A stretch of 5,858 nt of DNA from assembly GCA_937868455.1 (NCBI GenBank), contig CALMMO010000483.1:1-5858 (forward strand). Direction: 5' to 3'. Position numbers and translations under genes: made by a program. Below, one piece after another: positions 1 to 5,858 of this stretch. The stretch comes from an uncultured Marmoricola sp. GTDB taxonomy: Bacteria > Actinomycetota > Actinomycetes > Propionibacteriales > Nocardioidaceae. Below the pieces are notes generated by a model. It was not told the origin of the DNA and did not search any database. It worked only from the letters and a program-made list of their open reading frames with translations. Position 1 is the first letter of the stretch. Every line of letters begins with the position of its first letter.

Positions 1-2
1 TC

Positions 3-158
3 GGCTCTGATCTGACTGTTCCGGTCTGGAGCACGTGGCAACCACCTGCGATCGTGATCACCATCGCAGGACTGGCCTTGCTCTTCGGTGCCCGCTGGAG
101 CCCGCTGCGCACCCTGCTGGTGTGTGCCACCGCAGGTCTGGGCTGGAGCCTGATCTAG
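3..158 (+). CDS. C-terminal fragment of a membrane protein, possibly a ChrA-type chromate transporter
   Basis: An open frame enters from the left edge and runs 51 codons to TAG at 156-158. It encodes a Trp/Pro-containing stretch (VPVWSTWQPPA), then two hydrophobic segments, IVITIAGLALLFGA and LLVCATAGLGWSLI, separated by a short basic loop (RWSPLR). That is the layout of a final transmembrane hairpin ending almost at the stop codon. ChrA-family chromate transporters typically end this way, with a hydrophobic helix, a short Arg-containing loop and an Ala/Gly-rich last helix, so this is the best guess. The fragment is too short to exclude another multi-pass transporter. It converges on tsf, and the hairpin at 191-230 lies between the two genes. 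The reading as real coding sequence is fairly safe; the family name is an inference. Confidence 0.45.
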   Translation, partial: GSDLTVPVWSTWQPPAIVITIAGLALLFGARWSPLRTLLVCATAGLGWSLI

Positions 159-190
159 CGCTCAAAGAGTCGAGGGCGAAGGCCAAATAT

Positions 191-230
191 GACTGTGGGG
201 CCAAGCACCTCAGTGCCTGGCCCCACAGTC
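191..230. terminator. Strong hairpin terminator between convergent genes, probably bidirectional
   Basis: GACTGTGGGGCCA at 191-203 is the exact reverse complement of 218-230. Inside it GCAC (205-208) pairs with GTGC (213-216) around a CTCA loop, so a 13-bp stem continues into a 4-bp stem after one mismatch. It starts 9 nt past the tsf stop codon on the minus strand and lies 32 nt past the stop of the plus-strand gene. Read on the minus strand the stem is followed by ATATTT, a weak T-rich tail. On the plus strand it is followed by GTTAGCTAATTAG, with no T run. Termination of tsf is therefore the likelier main role, with read-through blocking in the other direction also possible. Confidence 0.75.
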
Positions 231-239
231 GTTAGCTAA

Positions 240-1055
240 TTAGGCGCCAACCTCGAAGCGGGCGAACCGCTTCACGGTGACACCAGCAGCGTCGAGGACC
301 TGCTTCACGCTCTTCTTCGACTCGCTGATCGACTCTTGCTCCAGGAGCACAACGGTCTTGAAGAACCCGCCCAGGCGGCCCTCAACGATCTTGGGGATCG
401 CTTGCTCGGGCTTGCCTTCTTCGCGGGTGATGCTCTCAGCGATCGCGCGCTCGTGCTCGACGATGTCGGCGGGTACGTCTTCGCGAGTGAGGTACTGAGC
501 CTTCATCGCCGCGATCTGCATGGCAGCGCCGCGAGCGCTTTCGGAGTTGTCACCCTCGAACTCAACCAACACGCCAACCGCAGGCGGCAAGTCAGCAGCG
601 CGCTTGTGCATGTAGGTGACGACGGGGCCCTCGAAGTAGGCAACGCGACCGAGTTCGATCTTTTCACCGATGGTGATCGCCAGATCCTGCACGACCTCAC
701 CGACCGTCTTCTCACCCATCGGCAGTGCCTTGAGGGAGTCGACGTCGCCAGCCTTGGCAGCGTCAGCGGCCTCTGCGATGCGGTTGGCCACGGCAATGAA
801 CTCTTCGTTCTTTGCCACGAAGTCGGTCTCAGAGTTGAGCTCGATCAACGCATTGCCGGAGGTGGCAACGAGGCCGGAAGTGGCCTCACGCTCACCGGCG
901 CGGGCAGCGGCCTTGGCCGCACCCTTGGTGCGCAGCAAGTCGACAGCAGCCTCAAAGTCGCCATCGGTCTCGGTGAGTGCCTTCTTGCACTCCATCATTC
1001 CGGCCTGGGTCATGTCACGCAGCCGCTTAACGTCGGCAGCGGTGATGTTCGCCAT
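240..1055 (-). CDS. tsf: Translation elongation factor Ts (EF-Ts)
   Basis: This 271-residue cytoplasmic protein is the guanine-nucleotide exchange factor that releases GDP from EF-Tu during translation elongation. The N-terminus has the UBA-like three-helix domain typical of EF-Ts (residues about 1-50, including [19 protein letters not shown]). The signature [12 protein letters not shown] follows at 75-86, whose Asp78-Phe79 correspond to the pair that is inserted into EF-Tu. The core domain with the long helical segment continues to the end, which carries FARFEVG. The length is normal for actinobacteria. The ATG at 1055 is preceded by a purine-rich stretch (GAGAGAAGAGAA) rather than a canonical GGAGG. 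The gene lies 32 nt behind rpsB on the same strand, the usual rpsB-tsf operon, and ends in front of the hairpin at 191-230. No pyrH follows directly. The TTAGCTAA palindrome at 232-239 sits directly behind the stop. Confidence 0.98.
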   Translation of the reverse strand: MANITAADVKRLRDMTQAGMMECKKALTETDGDFEAAVDLLRTKGAAKAAARAGEREATSGLVATSGNALIELNSETDFVAKNEEFIAVANRIAEAADAAKAGDVDSLKALPMGEKTVGEVVQDLAITIGEKIELGRVAYFEGPVVTYMHKRAADLPPAVGVLVEFEGDNSESARGAAMQIAAMKAQYLTREDVPADIVEHERAIAESITREEGKPEQAIPKIVEGRLGGFFKTVVLLEQESISESKKSVKQVLDAAGVTVKRFARFEVGA

Positions 1056-1087
1056 TTCTCTTCTCTCGTCTCTTCAGTGTGTGGGGA

Positions 1088-2167
1088 TCAGGCGTTCTTG
1101 GTCTCAGCGTTCACGAAACCAGCGGCCTCAGCGGCCTCAGCGGTCTCGAACCAGAACTCGGCCTTCGTGCGGTCGTACCAAGGGCTGGTGGGCGCGTGGA
1201 ACTTCATCGACTGGGCGTTGCCCTTGATGGTGAAGTCGTTGGGAGCAGAACCGTCTTCGTTGGCTGCAACTGCGCCCTCGTAGCTCTTGCCCTCAGGAGC
1301 TGCTTCGGTGACCACTGCTTCGGTGACCTCAGCTGCGGGCATGTCTGCAACGGCGGCAACTGCGACAGGAGCTTCAGCAGCGGGTGCCTCGGCCTTGTCG
1401 CCTTCGAGAAGCTCGCGCTCCCAGTCGGCCAACGGCTCGTCGGAGCCGATGGAGGCAGCCTCGCTGGTCTTCAGGCCGGCGCGAGCGATCAAGCCCTCGG
1501 CCACGGCGTCTGCAATGACTCGAGTCAGCAGGCCAACGGCGCGGATCGCGTCGTCGTTGCCGGGGATCGGGAAGTCGACCTCATCGGGGTCACAGTTGGT
1601 GTCGAGGATGCCGATGATCGGGATGCGAAGCTTGCGAGCTTCTTCAACCGCGAGGTGTTCCTTCTTGGTGTCGACAACCCAGACAGCGCTGGGGGTGCGG
1701 GTCATGTCGCGGATGCCGCCCAGGGTGCGGTCGAGCTTGTCGCGCTCGCGCTTCATCTGGAGGAGTTCCTTCTTGGTGCGACCAGAGCCAGCAACGTTGT
1801 CGAAGTCGACCTCGTCGAGTTCCTTCAAACGGTTGATCCGCTGGTGCACGGTCGAGAAGTTGGTGAGCATGCCACCGAGCCAGCGCTGGTTCACGTAGGG
1901 CATCCCTACGCGAGTGGCCTGCTCAGCGATGGCCTCTTGGGCCTGCTTCTTGGTGCCGACGAACATGATGCTGCCGCCCTTGGCGACGATGTCCTTGATG
2001 AAGGCGTAGCTGGCGTCGATGTAAGACAGCGACTGCTGCAAATCGATGATGTAGATGCCGTTGCGCTCGGTCATGATGAAGCGCTTCATCTTGGGGTTCC
2101 AACGACGGGTCTGGTGACCGAAGTGGACGCCGCTCTCGAGGAGCTGGCGCATAGTTACGACTGCCAT
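1088..2167 (-). CDS. rpsB: Small-subunit ribosomal protein S2 with a long C-terminal extension
   Basis: This 359-residue protein of the 30S subunit is needed for late subunit assembly. The S2 core occupies residues 1 to about 230. It opens with [20 protein letters not shown] and continues with [30 protein letters not shown] and the C-terminal region [12 protein letters not shown]...[10 protein letters not shown]. The rest is not core. Residues about 240-305 are an acidic, Ala/Glu/Pro/Val-rich low-complexity linker. Residues about 306-353 form a compact domain with [23 protein letters not shown] and EAAEAAGF, a pattern I recall as an actinobacterial 'sunset'-type domain. S2 is usually about 240-300 residues. 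The ATG at 2167 fits the universal S2 N-terminus; 35 further in-frame codons upstream are not S2-like. The Shine-Dalgarno is weak (AGAAAG, 9 nt from the ATG). The gene is transcribed ahead of tsf from the divergent region to its right. Confidence 0.97.
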   Translation of the reverse strand: MAVVTMRQLLESGVHFGHQTRRWNPKMKRFIMTERNGIYIIDLQQSLSYIDASYAFIKDIVAKGGSIMFVGTKKQAQEAIAEQATRVGMPYVNQRWLGGMLTNFSTVHQRINRLKELDEVDFDNVAGSGRTKKELLQMKRERDKLDRTLGGIRDMTRTPSAVWVVDTKKEHLAVEEARKLRIPIIGILDTNCDPDEVDFPIPGNDDAIRAVGLLTRVIADAVAEGLIARAGLKTSEAASIGSDEPLADWERELLEGDKAEAPAAEAPVAVAAVADMPAAEVTEAVVTEAAPEGKSYEGAVAANEDGSAPNDFTIKGNAQSMKFHAPTSPWYDRTKAEFWFETAEAAEAAGFVNAETKNA

Positions 2168-2210
2168 GTGAGGCTGCTTTCTATTGCGGCTCGGGCACGC
2201 GCATGCGTAG

Positions 2211-2230
2211 ACCGAACCTGTTTTCGGTTC
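2211..2230 (-). repeat. Small hairpin with two alternative pairings in the rpsB leader
   Basis: ACCGAA (2211-2216) pairs with TTCGGT (2223-2228) around a 6-nt loop. In the same bases GAACC (2214-2218) can instead pair with GGTTC (2226-2230) around a 7-nt loop. The two stems exclude each other. The element lies about 43 nt upstream of the rpsB ATG, so it is inside the leader if transcription starts further upstream. A role in S2 autoregulation is conceivable but only inferred. Confidence 0.4.
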
Positions 2231-2277
2231 GTCGCAGATGACGGGTGCCACCTGCCCTGATGCCCTGCGCAACCCGA

Positions 2278-2294
2278 CCCATGCTGGGCATGGG
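2278..2294. repeat. Inverted repeat, 6-bp arms
   Basis: CCCATG (2278-2283) and CATGGG (2289-2294) are exact reverse complements around a 5-nt spacer CTGGG. It lies about 110 nt upstream of rpsB and could be a small hairpin in the rpsB leader or a protein site. Nothing further supports either reading. Confidence 0.35.
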
Positions 2295-2318
2295 ACCGAG
2301 AGTCGACGCCTCGCTGTC

Positions 2319-2340
2319 AGGTTCGATCGAGATCGAGCCT
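2319..2340. repeat. Imperfect 22-bp dyad, possible operator
   Basis: AGGTTCGATC (2319-2328) and GATCGAGCCT (2331-2340) are reverse complements except for one position, with a 2-bp centre. The size and symmetry fit a dimeric regulator site in the divergent region. As RNA it would fold into a stem with a 4-nt loop. It contains the overlapping direct repeat GATCGA-GATCGA, which partly explains the symmetry. It lies about 150 bp upstream of the rpsB start and 265 bp upstream of the TPR-like gene. The regulator is unknown. Confidence 0.4.
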
Positions 2341-2422
2341 CGCCAAGATGAGGGCATGCGTAGTCAGCTCCAAAGAACTGCTGTGGGTGAGTCTAAGTCA
2401 CCGACGCGCTAACTTTCGAATC

Positions 2423-2439
2423 GGCGCTAGGTGAGCGCC
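2423..2439. repeat. Inverted repeat, 6-bp G+C arms
   Basis: GGCGCT (2423-2428) and AGCGCC (2434-2439) are exact reverse complements around AGGTG. There is no T run on either side, so a terminator is unlikely. The 8-bp palindrome CACATGTG follows at 2442-2449. In G+C-rich DNA, dyads of this size also occur by chance. Confidence 0.3.
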
Positions 2440-2595
2440 CGCACATGTGACGTGTGGGCGTCGCTCAACCGGGACGTCGTACGAACTGAGAGCTATAGCG
2501 GACCGAGGCGTATGACGCTAAGGCAGTACGACGCCACCGCGCGCTTGACCACACATCAGCCGCGGCAGGCATCATTGGTGCCACCCCAGTCCACC

Positions 2596-2600
2596 AGGAG
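2596..2600 (+). promoter_or_regulatory. Ribosome binding site of the TPR-like gene
   Basis: AGGAG lies 7 nt before the ATG at 2608 and 4 nt before the in-frame ATG at 2605. The 7-nt spacing is the better one, so 2608 is chosen. This site also argues against the longer frame that opens at GTG 2431. Confidence 0.7.
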
Positions 2601-2607
2601 ACCGATG

Positions 2608-3081
2608 ATGACTCGCCCTGACTTTGCCCTTGACGATGCCGATGCTCGCCGGGTGGCGGTTGGTCTGTTCAACCACGTGTGGAGCCTCATGGACATCGCA
2701 GACCGCACACCTGCTCAAGATGATGAGATGGTGCACGCGGTGCACGCCTCGCGCCACCACTGGTCCGCCATTGGCGGACCCGAGAACTTCGCTCGAGGCG
2801 AGTGGCAGTGCTCTCGGGTCTACGCCGTGCTGGGGCGTGGCGAACCCGCACTTCATCACGCGAGCCGCTGTTTAGCTTTGTGCCTCGACAACGGCTTCAA
2901 TGATTGGGATCTCGCCTACGCCTATGAAGCCGTGGCCCGAGCACATGCGACAGCAGGAGATCTTGAAGCGGCACGTGAGGCTGTGGCGCAAGCTCGAGCG
3001 GTCAGCATCACCGATGCTGAAAGCGCCACGATGCTCGAGTCTGATCTGGCGACAGTGGAGACACTCCTAGCCGCGAGCTAG
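2608..3081 (+). CDS. Small TPR-like helical protein of unknown function
   Basis: This 157-residue soluble protein has no signal peptide or membrane segment. Residues 11-34 form a first helical region (ADARRVAVGLFNHVWSLMD). A His-rich stretch, HAVHASRHHW, follows at 43-52. Two helix pairs of TPR type follow: 64-93 (GEWQCSRVYAVLGR, then EPALHHASRCL) and about 101-132 (DLAYAYEAVARAHATAGD, then LEAAREAVAQARAV). The A/G/Y spacing inside each pair is that of tetratricopeptide repeats. I recall similar uncharacterised proteins in actinobacteria and other bacteria that share the NFARGEWQxSRVYAVLGR block, but no function. ATG 2605 is an alternative start. The gene is divergent from rpsB and 117 nt upstream of the M23-like gene on the same strand. 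A protein-interaction role is the only inference the fold allows. Confidence 0.8.
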   Translation: MTRPDFALDDADARRVAVGLFNHVWSLMDIADRTPAQDDEMVHAVHASRHHWSAIGGPENFARGEWQCSRVYAVLGRGEPALHHASRCLALCLDNGFNDWDLAYAYEAVARAHATAGDLEAAREAVAQARAVSITDAESATMLESDLATVETLLAAS

Positions 3082-3088
3082 ACGCTGC

Positions 3089-3108
3089 GGCCCCAGCGCG
3101 TTGGGGTT
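3089..3108 (+). terminator. Possible short terminator after the TPR-like gene
   Basis: CCCCA (3091-3095) pairs with TGGGG (3102-3106), with a further G-U pair inside and G-U pairs outside, and is followed by TTTC. It begins 7 nt after the stop codon. The stem is short and the T run brief, so termination may be incomplete and the M23-like gene could receive read-through. Confidence 0.4.
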
Positions 3109-3198
3109 TCACGTCCACATCTTCGTCGGCACTGGGCCCTGTCCACAGGCCCGGTTGACTGCCTCCCTGGTTGCCGGCATGGGTCCCAAGCTGGATCC

Positions 3199-3678
3199 AT
3201 GAGATTCCTCCAGGCCCTTGCCAGTTTTGCCCTAGCCATTGCTGCCCAACTCGGCACGAGCGACGGCGCGCAGATGCCACGGGGCACGTGGCCACTGGCA
3301 GCACCTCACCCGGTAGTTCGGCCTTTCGACCCACCATCGCTGACATGGGGCCGGGGACACAGAGGGGTCGACCTGCGCGGGCGCCTCGGCTCTCCAGTTC
3401 GATCTGCCCTGCCTGGCCGCGTGAGCTTCGTGGGCAAGATCGCTGGCAAAGCGGTTGTGGTGGTGACTCACGGACAACTGCGCACGACGTACGAACCGGT
3501 GCGGGCCAGCGTTGCCAAAGGCGATCACGTAACTGCTGGCCAGGTCATTGGCACCTTGCAGGCGCGTGGAGGGCACTGCCTCCCCGGCTATTGCCTGCAC
3601 TGGGGCTTGATTCGCGGAAGGCAGTACCTCAACCCGCTGCTTCTGGTCGTGCGTCAGATCCGACTGCTGCCGCTTTAG
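3199..3678 (+). CDS. Exported M23 (LytM-like) metallopeptidase-family protein with altered active site
   Basis: This 159-residue protein has an N-terminal hydrophobic segment after one Arg (residues about 2-19), consistent with a Sec signal peptide and a role outside the membrane on peptidoglycan. The M23 beta-barrel core follows. GHRGVDLRG at 53-61 gives the HxxxD zinc motif (His54, Asp58). [15 protein letters not shown] and VVVVTHG follow, then the [17 protein letters not shown] block at 104-120. CLHWGLIRG at 132-140 supplies the third zinc ligand, His134. The first His of the usual HxH is Cys132, and the His of the usual YxH is Pro100 (Y-E-P at 98-100). Zinc binding thus looks intact but normal catalysis is doubtful. 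HC at 126-127 and Cys132 could form a disulfide. Only a weak GGA precedes the ATG. TTGACT at 3155-3160 is a possible -35, without a good -10. As I recall, M. tuberculosis Rv2891 has the same position. Confidence 0.85.
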   Translation: MRFLQALASFALAIAAQLGTSDGAQMPRGTWPLAAPHPVVRPFDPPSLTWGRGHRGVDLRGRLGSPVRSALPGRVSFVGKIAGKAVVVVTHGQLRTTYEPVRASVAKGDHVTAGQVIGTLQARGGHCLPGYCLHWGLIRGRQYLNPLLLVVRQIRLLPL

Positions 3679-4613
3679 GCTCGTGGGTGAGCCTGTTGAT
3701 AGGCGGCGCGCAAACGTTCGTTAGACACGTGGGTGTAGATCTGCGTCGATGACAAAGAGGCATGGCCAAGGAGTTCTTGCACGGTCCGCAGGTCAGCACC
3801 ACCCTCAAGCAGATGTGTCGCGGCCGTATGCCGCAAGCCGTGTGGACCCAGATCAGGCGCTCCAGGCACCTGTGCGATGCGTTTGTGCACCATCGAACGC
3901 ACGGTCCTTTGGTCGATGCGGGCGCCACGTGCTCCCAAGAACAGGGCTGCACCTGCACCGGCGACGAAGAGTGCCGGGCGACCGGCCTCTAGCCAGGTCG
4001 TGATCGCACGCTCGGCGGGCACGCCATAAGGGACTGTGCGTTCCTTACGCCCCTTGCCAAACACTCGGATGACCCGACGGGATCGATCAATGTCATCGAC
4101 ATCGAGACCGCACAGCTCCCCCACCCGGATGCCAGTGGCATAGAGCAGTTCCAAGATCGCTACGTCGCGCAATCCGACTGGTCCTTCGGCTACTGCTGCT
4201 GCGCCTGCTTCTTCGAGCACTGCCCGAACCTCTTGCTGGTCCAAGGCGGCCGGAAGCACTCGATGGGCCTTAGGCGAGCCCAAGAGTGCGCCCGGATCGC
4301 TGTGGCTTAGCCCAACACGCAGAGCCCAGGCAGTGAACACCCGCACTGCGGTTGCTCTGCGCGCCATCGTGGTGCGGGCTTTGCCCAGCGTCTGCTGGTT
4401 GGCAAGCCAACTGCGCAGAGTCCGGATGTCGAGCGAACCGACGTCGGTGTGGCCGAGTCGGGATGCGTGAGCCAGCATCGAGGAAATGTCTCCGACATAG
4501 GCACGGACCGTGTGCGGGGTGAGGTCACGCTCGGATGCGAGGTGTCGTTCGTACTTCGCCAAGGCGAGCGTCATCGACTCAGGAAGTAGGTCGTCGCTGC
4601 TCACGCAGGCCAC
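3675..4613 (-). CDS. xerC: Tyrosine recombinase XerC
   Basis: This 312-residue site-specific recombinase acts with XerD at dif to resolve chromosome dimers. The N-terminal SAM-like core-binding domain spans about residues 13-105 ([24 protein letters not shown]). The catalytic domain follows, with all six expected residues: Arg163 in ATGIRVGEL, Lys187 in [10 protein letters not shown], His258 and Arg261 in HGLRH, His284 in [11 protein letters not shown], and nucleophile Tyr293 in IYTHVS. The start is set at GTG 4613 because a strong GGGGGAGG lies 6 nt upstream. An ATG at 4679 would give a non-homologous 22-residue extension, and GTG 4604 lies too far from the ribosome site. It follows dprA by 69 nt in the same direction. 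XerC rather than XerD is inferred from the dprA-xerC-rpsB neighbourhood. Its TAA stop overlaps the stop of the convergent M23-like gene. Confidence 0.9.
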   Translation of the reverse strand: MACVSSDDLLPESMTLALAKYERHLASERDLTPHTVRAYVGDISSMLAHASRLGHTDVGSLDIRTLRSWLANQQTLGKARTTMARRATAVRVFTAWALRVGLSHSDPGALLGSPKAHRVLPAALDQQEVRAVLEEAGAAAVAEGPVGLRDVAILELLYATGIRVGELCGLDVDDIDRSRRVIRVFGKGRKERTVPYGVPAERAITTWLEAGRPALFVAGAGAALFLGARGARIDQRTVRSMVHKRIAQVPGAPDLGPHGLRHTAATHLLEGGADLRTVQELLGHASLSSTQIYTHVSNERLRAAYQQAHPRA

Positions 4614-4619
4614 GGTAAG

Positions 4620-4627
4620 CCTCCCCC
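4620..4627 (-). promoter_or_regulatory. Strong Shine-Dalgarno that fixes the xerC start
   Basis: Read on the minus strand the bases are GGGGGAGG, followed by CTTACC and then GTG at 4613. This is the best ribosome site in the window. It lies inside the longer open frame from ATG 4679, which argues that the true start is downstream of it. Confidence 0.75.
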
Positions 4628-4682
4628 GTGCAGCTTTGCCGCAGACAGGCCCGAACTGCGAAGAAATCAGCGGCGGCATTGT

Positions 4683-5807
4683 CTAGGCCGAGTCAGCTAA
4701 CCGCCACCGCTCCCCTTGGCGTACGACGAAGCCTTGACCCTCCAGCACTGCCAATGCCTCTTTCACCACTCCCAGTGACATCCCGGCAGTTCGTGCAAGT
4801 CGTGGAGCCTCAACCGCTTGCACCACGGGCACCGCATCCAGCACCTGCTGATGAGCTATCGAGAGGCGATCTCGTGCCTTGGCGGGCTCCCACAAAGTCC
4901 CCTGAGCATGATCACCACTGGGTGAGATTGCTTCGAGAACCTCCTCGCCCGAGGTGACCAGGAGCGCTCCGCGTTGGCGAATCATCTGATGCACCCCTGT
5001 GGATGGCGCGCTCGTGACCGGACCAGGCACACCCATCAGCATGCGAGACATGCGATCGGCCCACGTTGCGGTGTTGAGCGCACCTGATCTGATCGCTGCC
5101 TCCACGACCACTGTGCCCGCGCCCAGAGCCGCGATGATCCGGTTGCGAGCCAAGAACCTGATCGGCGTTGGGTGCTCCCCTGGAGGTGATTCGGAGACCA
5201 CGACCCCCTCTGCTGCGATCACATCGAGCAAGGGCGCCGCAGAGGCTGGATAGGCCCGGTCAAGTCCGCAAGCCAGCACAGCGACAGTCGGGTGCTTCGC
5301 AGCCAAACAACCCCGATGAGCGGCTTGGTCAATGCCGAAGGCCGCCCCCGAGACCACGGTCCACCCCTGCTTGGCCACCGAGAAACTCAGTTGAGCCGCT
5401 GTGTCTGCCCCCGCGACCGAACACGACCGTGAGCCAACTATCGCGACCGCCCTCGTGCAGAGTTCGGACAGGTTGCCTACGCCACGCACCCACAGCCCGA
5501 CCGGGATTTGCCCGCGCTGCATCGTCTCGCCGGCAAATGCCAAATCCGCCAAGGCCATCGGCCACTCAGGGTCCTCGGGCGTCACGAACCTGACTCCCAA
5601 GGCCGCCGCCCGCTCCAAGTCTCGTGCGGGCTCGATGCCCGCCAACCTGCCCACCAGGCCTTCGGAGGCTCCCGGTCGTTGGGCTTGTTCGTGCAGGGCT
5701 TCGAGGACAACTTCGGGTCCTAGTTCGGCTACCAGCGCCAGTGCCTTGGGCTCTCCTGGTTCCAAGACGCGACTCAGGGCGACTCTGGCTAGAAGCGCGG
5801 AACTCAC
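4683..5807 (-). CDS. dprA: DNA-processing protein DprA (Smf)
   Basis: This 374-residue cytoplasmic protein binds incoming single-stranded DNA and loads RecA onto it during transformation; in non-competent bacteria its role is less clear. The N-terminal helical region (about 1-75) is followed by the extended Rossmann-fold DprA domain: AIVGSRSCS at 122-130, SGAAFGIDQAAH at 153-164, VLACGLDRAYP at 177-187, RFLARNRIIAAL at 217-228, SGALNTA at 241-247 and VPGPV at 260-264. The last 60 residues (about 315-372) look like a winged helix (HQQVLDAVP, then GMSLGVVKEALAVLEGQGFV). All conserved blocks are present and the length is ordinary. The GTG start at 5807 overlaps the TGA of the upstream frame as GTGA, which suggests translational coupling. 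xerC follows 69 nt downstream on the same strand. Confidence 0.96.
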   Translation of the reverse strand: MSSALLARVALSRVLEPGEPKALALVAELGPEVVLEALHEQAQRPGASEGLVGRLAGIEPARDLERAAALGVRFVTPEDPEWPMALADLAFAGETMQRGQIPVGLWVRGVGNLSELCTRAVAIVGSRSCSVAGADTAAQLSFSVAKQGWTVVSGAAFGIDQAAHRGCLAAKHPTVAVLACGLDRAYPASAAPLLDVIAAEGVVVSESPPGEHPTPIRFLARNRIIAALGAGTVVVEAAIRSGALNTATWADRMSRMLMGVPGPVTSAPSTGVHQMIRQRGALLVTSGEEVLEAISPSGDHAQGTLWEPAKARDRLSIAHQQVLDAVPVVQAVEAPRLARTAGMSLGVVKEALAVLEGQGFVVRQGERWRLADSA

Positions 5808-5858
5808 TGGCTCACCGCCCGCTGCACGACATCGAGCGAGAGACCATCACCGGTGCGC
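5804..5858 (-). CDS. C-terminal tail of the gene upstream of dprA, probably comM (YifB-type AAA ATPase)
   Basis: Read from the right edge, 17 codons end at TGA 5806-5804: RTGDGLSLDVVQRAVSQ. The stop shares GTGA with the dprA start, a typical coupled junction, which is why this frame is preferred over one that stops at 5814-5812. In actinobacteria the gene in front of dprA is usually comM, a Mg-chelatase-like AAA+ helicase whose last helix resembles this tail. Seventeen residues cannot prove the family, so the name rests on position. Confidence 0.4.
   Translation of the reverse strand, partial: RTGDGLSLDVVQRAVSQ

Larger units (their letters stand above)
2168..2607. promoter_or_regulatory. Divergent intergenic region: rpsB leader and promoters, rich in dyads
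   Basis: The 440 bp between the divergent starts of rpsB and the TPR-like gene hold no convincing gene. An in-frame extension of the TPR-like gene back to a GTG at 2431 is open but lacks protein-like composition and a ribosome site. The region should carry the promoter of the highly expressed rpsB-tsf operon on the minus strand. TAGACT (2395 to 2390) matches TANNNT but has no good -35 box, so I do not assign it. On the plus strand TTGACC (2545-2550) is a possible -35, with only CATCAT 19 nt further on as a -10. Several inverted repeats are listed separately. The 10-mer GCATGCGTAG occurs twice, at 2201-2210 and 2354-2363. Confidence 0.6.

Noticed and set aside
336..1283. A 315-codon open frame antisense to tsf, running into rpsB
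   Set aside because: It is a shadow of EF-Ts and the S2 tail, crosses the tsf-rpsB junction, and shows no protein family motifs.
1300..1420. A tandem repeat array in the Ala/Glu-rich part of rpsB
   Set aside because: The apparent periodicity comes from Ala, Val and Glu codons in the linker; there is no exact repeat unit at DNA level.
1079..2260. A 393-codon open frame antisense to rpsB on the plus strand
   Set aside because: It mirrors the codon structure of rpsB in G+C-rich DNA, has Leu/Val/Asp/Gly-heavy composition with no recognisable domain, and lies opposite an unmistakable S2 gene.
2390..2395. TAGACT on the minus strand as the rpsB -10 box
   Set aside because: No acceptable -35 box lies 16-18 nt upstream, and TANNNT is common by chance.
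2431..2607. An N-terminal extension of the TPR-like protein from GTG 2431
   Set aside because: The added 59 residues are Arg/Thr-rich without structure, no ribosome site precedes the GTG, and AGGAG at 2596-2600 fits ATG 2608.
3675..4613. A phage or integrative-element integrase
   Set aside because: The gene sits in the conserved dprA-xerC neighbourhood with a standard Xer length; no attachment repeats, tRNA or phage genes are seen.
4614..4679. A longer xerC starting at ATG 4679
   Set aside because: The 22 extra residues do not resemble an Xer N-terminus, and the strong GGGGGAGG at 4620-4627 is spaced for GTG 4613.

Overview
This window carries a core-genome segment of a high-G+C actinobacterium. 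Four things suggest this: the G+C-rich sequence, the use of GTG starts, the S2 and EF-Ts protein types, and the gene order. As far as I recall, the same neighbourhood (comM, dprA, xerC, an M23-type peptidase gene divergent from rpsB, then rpsB and tsf) occurs in Mycobacterium and Streptomyces. The genus cannot be fixed from the sequence.

Layout from left to right. The last 51 codons of a plus-strand membrane protein gene (possibly a ChrA-type chromate transporter) end at 158. A perfect 13-bp hairpin at 191-230 separates it from the convergent minus-strand pair tsf (240-1055) and rpsB (1088-2167), which encode EF-Ts and ribosomal protein S2. A 440-bp divergent intergenic region (2168-2607) holds several dyads and the rpsB leader. 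Next come two plus-strand genes: a small TPR-like protein of unknown function (2608-3081) and an exported M23/LytM-like protein (3199-3678). The latter converges on, and overlaps by 4 nt, the minus-strand recombination cluster: xerC (3675-4613), dprA (4683-5807) and the tail of an upstream gene, probably comM, which overlaps the dprA start by 4 nt.

Functionally there are three modules. rpsB-tsf supplies the translation machinery. comM-dprA-xerC handles single-stranded DNA processing and chromosome dimer resolution. The plus-strand genes between them include a cell-wall-type protein. I see no phage, CRISPR, insertion sequence or obviously novel defence system. The three most interesting points are an unusually long S2 whose C-terminus carries a separate small domain behind an Ala/Glu/Pro linker, an M23-like protein that keeps the zinc ligands but lacks both canonical catalytic histidines, and the dyad-rich rpsB upstream region.
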